Positions 24,643 through 32,273 of a DNA stretch of 56,581 nucleotides are shown piece by piece. This DNA is from an uncultured Anaerolineales bacterium. GTDB taxonomy: Bacteria; Chloroflexota; Anaerolineae; Aggregatilineales; Aggregatilineaceae. The notes beneath the pieces were generated by a model that saw only the letters and a list, made by a program, of their open reading frames with translations, did not search any database and was not told the DNA's origin. The stretch spans positions 1-56,581 of the forward strand of contig CAKZOB010000067.1 in NCBI GenBank assembly GCA_937135955.1, given 5' to 3'. A program made the position numbers and the translations under genes. Within the stretch, counting starts at the first letter, position 1, and every line of letters begins with the position of its first letter.

Positions 24643-26019
24643 CTACTCTAGCGGAAGACGAATGACGTTTTCCTCACCGACCAACTCAGTCACCGCCTCA
24701 GCGTAGGCCTCCATAGCCTCCTCAGGCGACATCTCACCGGAGACTACGCGCTCAGTCATCAACTGGACTTCGTAGGAAATCTTGGGATAAGCGGGCAGCA
24801 TCGGCCGAACAGTCGTCAGCGGCAGCAAGGCATCAGCCATGGCCGACATGACCTCGTCACCAGCGACCGGAATATCGTCGCGGAAGCTGATGCGCGGGTT
24901 AACCTGTTGCCAGAGCTGTTGCATCTCATAGCTCGACATGTGCGCCAGCAGCGCCCAGGCCTCTTCGGGGTGTTCGGTGTTGGGATTCAGCACCCAGCCA
25001 GTGCCACCGGAGATGGTGACGAAGTCCTGACCCTTGTACCCCGCACCTGGCTCTTTGGCGGGCATCTTGGCCCAGCTCACCACAGCGTTACGGGTCTCCA
25101 CGTCCACGTGATTGAGGATCGCCGAACGCCAGAACCAGTCGCCCTCGACCAACATGGCGATCTTGCCCTCAGCGAACGCGGCGAACGACCGATCGCGGCC
25201 ATCGGCCAGCAGTTGCAGGCGAGCATCGCCCAGTTCCTCGTCCACATAGACGGTCTTGTAGAACTTGAGCGCGTCCAGGATGGCCGGGCTGCTGACGATC
25301 CACTTGTTCTGCTCGAAGTCGTACATGTGATGGCCCGCGCCCAGCAAGACCATGAACCAGCCCTGCATCGTCGTGGCTTCGCCCATGGCGGTGCCAGCGT
25401 TGATCTGCAGCGGCGTGTCCACGCCAGCTTCCTTCAGTTTGCGGGCGGTCTCCAGCAACTCTTCCCAACTGGTGGGCTGCCAGGGCACTTCGATGCCGGC
25501 CTGCTCAAAGACATCGGTGCGGTAGAAGATTTCGCGCACATCGGTGCCCGCCGCAATGCCGTAAATCTTGCCCTGATAGCCGAGAATGGCCTGGATACCA
25601 GCGGGAATGTGGCCCCAGCCTTCCCACTCGTTGACTACCGGCCCCGCGACCTCTTCGAGCGGCTTGAGCAGCCCCGCGTCCACGAACTCCGGCACCCAGA
25701 AACCATCGAAAGCGAACACGTCATGGCCAGAGCCAACGCCCAGATCGAGCGCGTACTGCTCCTTGAGTTGCTCATCGCTGCCGCCGAATTCGACCAACTC
25801 AACCTTGACGTTCTTCCCTTGGGCAGCCATGCTCTCTTCAAAGGAGGGGATGACGCTCTGGTTCAGCCAGTCAACCAGGACAGCATTGACGCCACCGGCC
25901 ACACAACGACAGGTGATCGTCAGGCGGATTTCCCCTTCCTGGGCCAGCACCAGCGAGTTGCTCATGCCCAGCAGCAGAGCCAGCACGCCCAACAAGACCA
26001 GGAACTTTCGCTTGGACAT
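24643..26019 (-). CDS. Extracellular solute-binding protein, carbohydrate ABC family 1
   Basis: A 458-residue secreted binding protein. Signal peptide MSKRKFLVLLGVLALLLGM, then SNSLVLAQ. Mature landmarks are LTITCRCVAGGVNAVLVDWLNQSVIPSF, GVGSGHDVFAFDGFWVPEFVDAG, YGIAAGTDVREIFYRTDVFEQ, ISGGTGWVLNPNTEHPEEAW and a C-terminal MSPEEAMEAYAEAV. The SD GAGGAGG precedes ATG 26019. It stands first in the transport part of the locus, 100 bp after the regulator gene, and probably shares the regulator's promoter at 27289-27317 because no other consensus promoter is visible in that gap. The ligand is probably a mannose-containing glycan. Confidence 0.9.
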   Translation of the reverse strand: MSKRKFLVLLGVLALLLGMSNSLVLAQEGEIRLTITCRCVAGGVNAVLVDWLNQSVIPSFEESMAAQGKNVKVELVEFGGSDEQLKEQYALDLGVGSGHDVFAFDGFWVPEFVDAGLLKPLEEVAGPVVNEWEGWGHIPAGIQAILGYQGKIYGIAAGTDVREIFYRTDVFEQAGIEVPWQPTSWEELLETARKLKEAGVDTPLQINAGTAMGEATTMQGWFMVLLGAGHHMYDFEQNKWIVSSPAILDALKFYKTVYVDEELGDARLQLLADGRDRSFAAFAEGKIAMLVEGDWFWRSAILNHVDVETRNAVVSWAKMPAKEPGAGYKGQDFVTISGGTGWVLNPNTEHPEEAWALLAHMSSYEMQQLWQQVNPRISFRDDIPVAGDEVMSAMADALLPLTTVRPMLPAYPKISYEVQLMTERVVSGEMSPEEAMEAYAEAVTELVGEENVIRLPLE

Positions 26020-26119
26020 TTCTTTTCCTCCTCAGGATCACTTCACTTATTTGGGACAAAAATCAGGCTTTCTTGAGGGAACCAGACAGAAAAAAGCTAC
26101 AACGAACAAGCCTCCTTTC

Positions 26120-27250
26120 CTATGTGCTTGGCGGAGCAGATGTAGACGCCCGGACGACCAAATGCACGGGCACCAAGGTGTAGATTTCCTGGGGCGGTTC
26201 GCCCTCGATGAGGGTGAGCAGACGCCGGGCCGCTTCACGCCCCATCAGCGCCGTGTTCTGCGCGACAGTGGTGAGAGGAGGGTCGGTGTGAGCGGTGAAT
26301 TCGTGGTTGTCGAACCCAATAATGGATAGCTCACGGGGGACGTGCAAACCGATTTGATGAGCCGCACGCAGAACCAGCAGGGCTACCAGATCATTCATGG
26401 CGAAGATGGCCGTAGGTCGATCGGGCGCTCTCAGAATCTGAGCCAGGAGACCCACATCTTCGTTCTCGGCAGTTTTCTGAGCAAACCGCTGGTAGTTGAC
26501 TGTTTCTATTGGCTCGCCCAGGGTGATCATGGGCAGCGGGGCGAGGTTGGCTTTCATCATGGCGTCTCGATAGGCCCGGTAGCGTTCTGCCACAGGCAAC
26601 AGGTCTTCTACCGGTGGCCACGCCGCAAAGGCGATACGCCTGTGCCCCAGACTCAGCAAGTGAGCCATGGCCTGCCAGGCCCCGTCATAGTTCTGGCTGG
26701 TGACACACGGCAGGTGCAGCCCGCGGATGGGGCGGTCGAGCAAAACGACGGGCACCGAACAAGACGGGTTGGCCACGAAGCGCTGATAGGAGCTATCCGC
26801 CACAGGCCAGAGCAAAATGCCCGCCACTCCCTCTTCACACATGGTGCGGATCAGGCGGTTTTCTTCTTCTACACGGCGTTCGCTCTGGGCGAACAGCAGG
26901 CGGTAGCCCCTGGCCTGCAGAATTTTTTCCGCACCGTCCAGCAGATGCCCGTCAAACGTGTAGCGAAACTCGGCAGCGATATAACCAACAAGCCTCATCG
27001 GCGAAGAAGCCGAGCGCACTTCTGCCACAAAGGTGCCCTTCGCCGGAACACGGTAGATTAACCCCTCATCGAGCGCCGACTGCCAGGCCCGTTGGACGGT
27101 TGAGCGGCTGATGCCCAGTTGGGCCGTCAGGACATACTCGCCCGGCAACTGCTCATGAGGCTTGAGTTTGCCGCTGAGGATGGCGTGACGCAGTTCATTG
27201 AGGAGCTGCGTATGAAGCGGGATGGGGCTGTCTTTGGAAATCGTAAACAT
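26120..27250 (-). CDS. GntR-type DNA-binding domain fused to LacI-type sensor domain (AraR-like regulator)
   Basis: A 376-residue repressor of mixed architecture. Residues 1-75 form a GntR winged helix (PIPLHTQLLNELRHAILSGK, LAQLGISRSTVQRAWQSAL, GTFVAEV). Residues about 85-376 form a LacI/periplasmic-binding effector domain (LVGYIAAEFRYTFDGHLLDG, LSIIGFDNHEFTAHTDPPLTTVAQN). AraR of Bacillus has the same plan. The start ATG 27250 has no clear SD and lies 13 bp from a 14-bp palindrome. It most likely represses itself and the downstream mannoside operon, released by a sugar ligand. Confidence 0.92.
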   Translation of the reverse strand: MFTISKDSPIPLHTQLLNELRHAILSGKLKPHEQLPGEYVLTAQLGISRSTVQRAWQSALDEGLIYRVPAKGTFVAEVRSASSPMRLVGYIAAEFRYTFDGHLLDGAEKILQARGYRLLFAQSERRVEEENRLIRTMCEEGVAGILLWPVADSSYQRFVANPSCSVPVVLLDRPIRGLHLPCVTSQNYDGAWQAMAHLLSLGHRRIAFAAWPPVEDLLPVAERYRAYRDAMMKANLAPLPMITLGEPIETVNYQRFAQKTAENEDVGLLAQILRAPDRPTAIFAMNDLVALLVLRAAHQIGLHVPRELSIIGFDNHEFTAHTDPPLTTVAQNTALMGREAARRLLTLIEGEPPQEIYTLVPVHLVVRASTSAPPST

Positions 27251-27262
27251 ATCTTGTCATAT

Positions 27263-27276
27263 CTTGTCCGGACAAG
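27263..27276. promoter_or_regulatory. Operator CTTGTCCGGACAAG for the GntR/LacI-type regulator
   Basis: A perfect 14-bp palindrome lying between the predicted start of transcription (about 27282, minus strand) and the regulator ATG. An additional ATCTTGTC half-site lies at 27251-27258. The position downstream of the start suits a block to transcription by the regulator encoded next to it. Confidence 0.85.
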
Positions 27277-27288
27277 TACGCCGTACTC

Positions 27289-27317
27289 AGCATAGCACAG
27301 TCTACCAGTGGTGTCAA
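27289..27317 (-). promoter_or_regulatory. Sigma70-type promoter of the GntR/LacI-type regulator operon
   Basis: On the minus strand, TTGACA (27312-27317), a 17-bp spacer and TATGCT (27289-27294). The operator palindrome follows within about 13 bp of the -10. Confidence 0.82.
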
Positions 27318-27362
27318 GCCGTTCGGCAGACAAGGGAATTGCATCAAACCGCTTGCCGCTTT

Positions 27363-27422
27363 ACCTCACCCCCAGCCTCGCTTCGCTCGGCCAGGCGTGC
27401 GAGCGCCGAGCGGGGGTGAGGT
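27363..27422. repeat. Long GC-rich hairpin between divergent regulator genes
   Basis: The outer stem ACCTCACCCCC (27363-27373) pairs with GGGGGTGAGGT (27412-27422), and the inner stem CGCTCGGC (27384-27391) pairs with GCCGAGCG (27405-27412). It lies upstream of both divergent promoters, so it is not a terminator for either gene. It looks like a REP-type element or an insulator-like structure. No gene is seen in 27318-27513. Confidence 0.6.
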
Positions 27423-27513
27423 CAACCAGAAGATCACACCTGAGCTTATTTCTGCCCATGATTCTGCTGGCTGGTTTTGATGCACTTACCCCGACCCGCA
27501 CCCCTGACAGGTC

Positions 27514-27542
27514 TTGACTCCCCCGCAAAACTGTTGTAAGCT
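27514..27542 (+). promoter_or_regulatory. Sigma70-type promoter of the plus-strand LacI gene
   Basis: TTGACT (27514-27519), a 17-bp spacer and TAAGCT (27537-27542), a weak -10. A LacI-type operator begins 4 bp downstream. Confidence 0.65.
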
Positions 27543-27545
27543 GAT

Positions 27546-27559
27546 TGCAAGCGCTTACG
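27546..27559. promoter_or_regulatory. LacI-type operator TGCAAGCGCTTACG
   Basis: It matches the general LacI/GalR consensus with central AAGCGCTT. GTAAGC at 27536-27541 adds an inverted copy of the GCTTAC half. It lies over the expected transcription start of the LacI gene that follows, which implies autoregulation. Confidence 0.75.
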
Positions 27560-27649
27560 ATAGACTTTCAAGATTGCTCCCTGCGCTGCATCGTCGCTCT
27601 GACCCTGACGGGACCGCTGTCTTTATCTGCTCCATTGCGAGGTCTGCCG

Positions 27650-28696
27650 ATGCGACCGAGCCTGATCGAAATCGCCGAGCGTGCCGGCGTATCCACCGCC
27701 ACGGTGTCGCGGGCGCTGAACGATCGCCCCGGCGTCAATGCAGAAACGCGCGAGCGCATCCTGCGCATTGCCCGCGAGATCGGCTATGCGGCCAACAGCG
27801 CGGCCAGAGGGTTAGCCACCTCGCGCACCTTCACGCTTGGATGCATCAATTACCGCCGCGATCCGCAGCCGATCTCCAGCTACCACGTGCAAATTGTCGA
27901 GGGCATTGATCACGAGGCACGTCAGCACGGCTACCATGTCATCACCACTTTTGTAGACGCCGCCGACATGGCCGACGCCGCACAACTCAGCCTGATCGCC
28001 GAGCAACGCGTAGACGGCCTGATCCTGGTTGGCCCAGCGCTCAAACCTTCTTTCATCATTCAGTTGCGCAACTCCCACATACCCCTGGTGCTGATTGATA
28101 ACCTGCTGGAAGAGACCGACATTGATGCGGTCGTCTGCGACAACGTGGGTGGAACCTATCGCGTCACGCGGCACCTGTTGGAGACGCACGGTCTGCGCCG
28201 CCTGGTTTTCCTGTCTGGGCCGGCGCATTGGTTCAGCAGCCGCGAGCGCCGCCAGGGATACGAAAAAGCCATGCGCGAGGCGGGCCAGGAGCCATGCGTG
28301 GTCTATATGCCGGATACGACAGTGAACACCGGCCAGGCGGCCACGCTGGAGGCGCTGGAACGCCATCCCGATCTGGAAGGCATCGTCGCCGTTAACGACG
28401 CCACCGCCCTGGGAGCCATCCGCGCGTCCAAGAAGCGGGGCCGACACATTCCCGCTGACCTGGCCGTCGTCGGCTTCGACAATGTGACCTGGGGACCGTT
28501 ACACGATCCACCCCTGACTACTGTGCGCATGTTCAAGTACGAGATGGGCATCGAAGCCGCTCGTCGGCTGATGGACATGATCGAGCGCGGCCCTCTGCCC
28601 AGTTTTGTCTTGCGTTTAAGCACAGAGGTGATCGTGCGCGAATCGTGCGGGTGCAAATCCTCCGACGAGACCCATTACGACGACTACGGTAGCTGA
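27650..28696 (+). CDS. LacI-family transcriptional regulator of the GH130 locus
   Basis: A 348-residue LacI repressor. I start at ATG 27650 (MRPSLIEIAERAGVSTATVSRALND) because the helix-turn-helix begins at once and GCGAGG lies upstream. The in-frame extension to 27545 would begin inside the operator. The effector domain contains TLGCINYRRDPQPISSYHVQIVEGID, DAVVCDNVGGTYRVTRHLLE and VVGFDNVTWGPLHDPPLTTVRM. It is the first gene of a plus-strand locus with a binding protein, permeases and a GH130 enzyme, and probably senses the corresponding sugar. Confidence 0.93.
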   Translation: MRPSLIEIAERAGVSTATVSRALNDRPGVNAETRERILRIAREIGYAANSAARGLATSRTFTLGCINYRRDPQPISSYHVQIVEGIDHEARQHGYHVITTFVDAADMADAAQLSLIAEQRVDGLILVGPALKPSFIIQLRNSHIPLVLIDNLLEETDIDAVVCDNVGGTYRVTRHLLETHGLRRLVFLSGPAHWFSSRERRQGYEKAMREAGQEPCVVYMPDTTVNTGQAATLEALERHPDLEGIVAVNDATALGAIRASKKRGRHIPADLAVVGFDNVTWGPLHDPPLTTVRMFKYEMGIEAARRLMDMIERGPLPSFVLRLSTEVIVRESCGCKSSDETHYDDYGS

Positions 28697-28834
28697 CAGG
28701 GGTATGCAGTAGAGCATCGCCTGCTAGAAAGGAGACTTATCCCCCAACTCACGAAAATCCGTCATTCCGCCATATTGCCCAACTTCGGATGTCCTATCGC
28801 ATCGAACAGAGTTAATGTTCAGGAGAGCGAAGAA

Positions 28835-30076
28835 ATGAAGAAGTCCTTGTACACCCTGGTTCTGGCCCTGCTGGTGCTGGCGCTGTTGCCCTTACCGGTG
28901 CTGAACAGCAGTGCTCGCGCTCAGGAAAAGGTTACCCTGCGCGTGACCAACTGGGCTGGCGTGCAGGAAGCCGCCGAGTTCCAGGAGATCGTGGACGCGG
29001 TCAACGCGGCTTCTGAGACGTTCGAAATCGTCTACGAGCCGAAGCCTTCGGATTACTACACGCAACTCCAGACGGCCCTGGCTGGCGAGACTGCTCCCGA
29101 TCTGTTCTGGCTCGACCAGGATCACATGGCCTGGGCCTATGAAGGCGTGCTGTTGGACATCTCCCCCTACCTGGCCAACGACACGCGCGACGTAGCCAAC
29201 CCGGACGACTACTTCCCCGGCGTCTGGCAGACTGTGGCGCTGGCAGGTGGAGTATATGGCCTGCCCTGGATCGCGCAGCCCGTCGTGCTCTACTACAACA
29301 AAGACATCTTTGACGAGATGGGCGTCGAGTATCCAAACGCCGACTGGACGTGGGATCAGTTCAAAGAGGCGGCCATCAAGCTGACCAATGAAAATCACTA
29401 CGGCTTCACCATGAATGGCTGGCCGCCGATCCACATGTTCATCTGGTCCTTCGGCGGCGAGGTGATCAGCGAAGACCTCAAATCCTCGCCTATTGACACG
29501 CCCGAAGCGATGGCCGGCGCGCAGTTCTACGCCAGCATGATCTGGAACGAAGAGTGCTGCCCGTCGGAGCAGACCATCGCTGAGCAGGGCTTCGCCGAGA
29601 TGTTCAAGGCGGGCAAAGTAGCGATGTTCATGGGTGGCGCGGCGGATGACCTGGATCGCGTCGAGGGCCTGAATGTGGGCATTTCGCCCGTGCCCAAGGG
29701 CGTGAACGGCGAGAACGTCACCTTCGCCTGGACGGCAGCTACCGTGATCAACGCCAAGACGCAGTACCCCGAACAGGCTTACGAGGCGCTGATCGCCCTG
29801 ACCGAGGGCATCCACAACTGGAAGATCGTCTCGCCGCGCGTCTCGCAGGCCAACGTCGAGCATCTGGTAGCCTCCGAACCGCGCAAGGCAGCCAACGCCG
29901 AAGCGATCATCGCGGCGGTACCCTACATGCGTGCCTTCCGCATCATCCCGCGCTTTGGCGAATGGAGCACCATCTTCTGGGAGGACTTTCAGGCTCCGCT
30001 CTTCCACGGCGAAGATACGGTCGAGAACCTGGCTGCTGACGCACGCATTCTGCTGGAAGACGTGCTGCCCAAGTAG
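28835..30076 (+). CDS. Extracellular solute-binding protein, carbohydrate ABC family 1
   Basis: A 413-residue secreted binding protein. I choose ATG 28835 because AGGAGAG precedes it and it begins a standard signal peptide ([20 protein letters not shown], cleaved near SSARAQ). Mature landmarks are [88 protein letters not shown] and [16 protein letters not shown]. It feeds the permease pair starting at 30170. A 13-bp stem follows its stop. No operator copy was found in the 138-bp gap after the LacI gene. Confidence 0.9.
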   Translation: MKKSLYTLVLALLVLALLPLPVLNSSARAQEKVTLRVTNWAGVQEAAEFQEIVDAVNAASETFEIVYEPKPSDYYTQLQTALAGETAPDLFWLDQDHMAWAYEGVLLDISPYLANDTRDVANPDDYFPGVWQTVALAGGVYGLPWIAQPVVLYYNKDIFDEMGVEYPNADWTWDQFKEAAIKLTNENHYGFTMNGWPPIHMFIWSFGGEVISEDLKSSPIDTPEAMAGAQFYASMIWNEECCPSEQTIAEQGFAEMFKAGKVAMFMGGAADDLDRVEGLNVGISPVPKGVNGENVTFAWTAATVINAKTQYPEQAYEALIALTEGIHNWKIVSPRVSQANVEHLVASEPRKAANAEAIIAAVPYMRAFRIIPRFGEWSTIFWEDFQAPLFHGEDTVENLAADARILLEDVLPK

Positions 30077-30094
30077 TCGGGTGCTGGTTCGCAC

Positions 30095-30131
30095 GATAGC
30101 AGGAGCGGTGATTCGCATCGCTCCTGCTATC
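30095..30131 (+). terminator. Strong hairpin after the binding-protein gene
   Basis: A perfect 13-bp stem (GATAGCAGGAGCG at 30095-30107 with CGCTCCTGCTATC at 30119-30131) and an 11-nt loop, 19 bp after the stop and 39 bp before the permease start. There is no U-tract, so it is probably a stability or attenuating element. Confidence 0.7.
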
Positions 30132-30169
30132 CGACCCTGGCGCTATGCCCCGCGGGAAGGAGGTGCGCC

Positions 30170-31339
30170 TTGACAGGCGACCCCGGCGCTTTCGCCACTT
30201 ATTATCCAACTCTCCTGCGCTACATTGCGGTAGCAGTGGGATTAGCCGCCCTGATGTTTGGGGTCTACCGCCTGCTGCGCCGCCTGGGTGTGAAGCGAGA
30301 ACCGGCGACCGGTTTTGTGCTGGTGTTGCCCTGGATCGTCGGCTTTCTGGCTTTCGTTTTGTTTCCTATCGGGCTTTCCTTTTACCTGAGCTTCACCGAA
30401 TATAACGTTTTGTGGGATAAGCCTCGTTCATTAGAAGACCCGCTGTTCAATTACAAACGCGCTTTATCCGTCAAGATCGTCGAGTTGCCAGAAGGGCAAC
30501 GCCCTTTGCAGGCCCTGGGCGTGCTGGAATCGCCCTCCCCCGAAACCGTGCGCTTCCGCGAGCTGGATCGCTTCCGTTGGGGCAACAAGACCTATCTGAT
30601 CGGCGCAACCGATCCGTTCTTCCTCAAGGCGGTCTGGCTGACGCTGCGCTATGCGCTTTTCAGTATTCCGTTGGGGCTGGTAGGCGCACTGGGAGTAGCG
30701 CTGCTGCTGAACCAGAAAGTGCGTTGGGTGGGCTTCTGGCGCACGCTGTACTACCTGCCCGCTGTGCTCCCTGCCGCAGCGGTCGCCCTGCTATGGTTCT
30801 GGCTCTTCGCGCCCACCAGCGGCCTGATCAACAGCCTGCTCAAGCCTGTCTACCAGTTGCTGGATATGCAACCGCTGGGCTGGTTCACCGACAAAGACCT
30901 GGTGCTGCCCTCCTTTGTGATCATGGGTCTATGGGGCGTCTTCGGGGCCAACACCGTGATCCTGTTGGCCGGGCTGAAGAACATCCCCGCCGAACTGTAT
31001 GAGGCAGCCGCCATTGACGGCGCGGGCAACTGGATGAAATTTCGTCACATCACCATCCCCATGCTCAGCCCGGCGCTTTTCTACAACCTGGTCACCGGCA
31101 CCATCGCCGCGCTGCAAATCTTCACACAACAGGCATTCATTCCTACCAACCGTGACGATGGCTGGTTCGTCAATTGGTTCGTCTACAACGAGGCGTTCAA
31201 CTTCGGGCGGATGGGCTATGCCTCGGCGCTGGGCTGGATGCTGACTCTGCTGATCGTGCTGCTCACCCTGCTCATTTTCCGCTCCTCATCAGCGTGGGTC
31301 TTCTACGAAGGGATGCGGCGCGACAGAGGAAAGGGCTAA
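30170..31339 (+). CDS. Carbohydrate ABC transporter permease, MalF type, with enlarged extracytoplasmic loop
   Basis: A 389-residue permease. The start is TTG 30170, 7 bp after GGAGG. An extra N-terminal span ([19 protein letters not shown]) precedes the usual first MalF span ([21 protein letters not shown]). After [12 protein letters not shown] there is an insertion of about 60 residues ([20 protein letters not shown] to [16 protein letters not shown]) not found in most 290-310-residue family members. The core then resumes with [21 protein letters not shown] and the EAA loop [19 protein letters not shown]. The insertion resembles the P2 loop of enterobacterial MalF in position and may contact the binding protein. 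Confidence 0.9.
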   Translation: MTGDPGAFATYYPTLLRYIAVAVGLAALMFGVYRLLRRLGVKREPATGFVLVLPWIVGFLAFVLFPIGLSFYLSFTEYNVLWDKPRSLEDPLFNYKRALSVKIVELPEGQRPLQALGVLESPSPETVRFRELDRFRWGNKTYLIGATDPFFLKAVWLTLRYALFSIPLGLVGALGVALLLNQKVRWVGFWRTLYYLPAVLPAAAVALLWFWLFAPTSGLINSLLKPVYQLLDMQPLGWFTDKDLVLPSFVIMGLWGVFGANTVILLAGLKNIPAELYEAAAIDGAGNWMKFRHITIPMLSPALFYNLVTGTIAALQIFTQQAFIPTNRDDGWFVNWFVYNEAFNFGRMGYASALGWMLTLLIVLLTLLIFRSSSAWVFYEGMRRDRGKG

Positions 31340-31342
31340 ACG

Positions 31343-32266
31343 ATGGCGGCAGAAACCTCAATCGGTCGCGCCCAGGTGCGCGCAGAACGTCTGCGGCGCG
31401 AGCGGCAGCTACAACACCTGATCCAGCGCGCCATTATCTATGCGCTGTTGCTGTTGGGAGCCTTGATCATCCTGGTGCCGTTCTTCTGGATGGTCTCGAC
31501 TTCGCTGAAAGTTGAGAAGCATCTCTTCGACCAGCCCCCACAGTGGATTCCCGACCCCATCGCGCCGGAGAACTACATCGAGGCCTGGGAAAAGCTGGCC
31601 AGTATCGCGCCCGGTCTGACGTTCTGGCGCATCATGGGCAACACCCTTTTCATCACCGGCCTGGCCATGTTCGCCGAGATGTTCAGCGCCTCTATTGTCG
31701 CCTATGGCTTCGCGCGGTTCGAGTTCAAAGGGCGCGATGTCATCTTCTTCATCATGCTCTCTACCATGATGATCCCGGCCACGCTCACGCGCGTTCCCAC
31801 GTTCCTGATCTGGAAACGGTTGGGACTGCTCAATACCTACGACCCCATGACCGTGCCAGCGTGGTTCGCCTGGGGGCCGGCCTACGTCTTCCTGCTGCGA
31901 CAGTTCTTCCTCACCATCCCCCGTGAGATGGAGGACGCCGCCGCCATAGACGGGGCCAACCCCATTCAGACCTATTTCTACATCATGCTGCCGCTGGTCA
32001 AGCCCGCCTTCCTGGCCATCGGGGTGCTTTCGTTCCAGGCCAACTGGAACAACTTCGAAAGCCCGCTGATCTACCTCAACACGACGCAGATGTTCCCGCT
32101 GATCCTGGCCATCCAGTTCTTCCAGGAATCGCTTTCCAAAGAAGCGCCCAAATGGCACTACATGATGGCCATGGCTACCATGATGGCCGTGCCCATCCTG
32201 GCGCTGTTCTTCGCCGCGCAGCGCTATTTCATCGAGGGGCTGACGGTCGGCGCAGTGAAGGGCTGA
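31343..32266 (+). CDS. Carbohydrate ABC transporter permease, MalG type
   Basis: A 307-residue permease, partner of the preceding MalF-type protein and starting 3 bp after it. The first span (IIYALLLLGALIILVPFFWM) is followed by SLKVEKHLFDQPPQWIPDPI, a central IMLSTMMIPATLTRVPTFLIW, the EAA loop MEDAAAIDGANPIQTYFYIMLPLVKPA, and a C-terminal YFIEGLTVGAVKG. The locus encodes no ATPase, so it depends on one encoded elsewhere, possibly the gene at 21730-22815. Confidence 0.92.
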   Translation: MAAETSIGRAQVRAERLRRERQLQHLIQRAIIYALLLLGALIILVPFFWMVSTSLKVEKHLFDQPPQWIPDPIAPENYIEAWEKLASIAPGLTFWRIMGNTLFITGLAMFAEMFSASIVAYGFARFEFKGRDVIFFIMLSTMMIPATLTRVPTFLIWKRLGLLNTYDPMTVPAWFAWGPAYVFLLRQFFLTIPREMEDAAAIDGANPIQTYFYIMLPLVKPAFLAIGVLSFQANWNNFESPLIYLNTTQMFPLILAIQFFQESLSKEAPKWHYMMAMATMMAVPILALFFAAQRYFIEGLTVGAVKG

Positions 32267-32273
32267 GAGCAAC

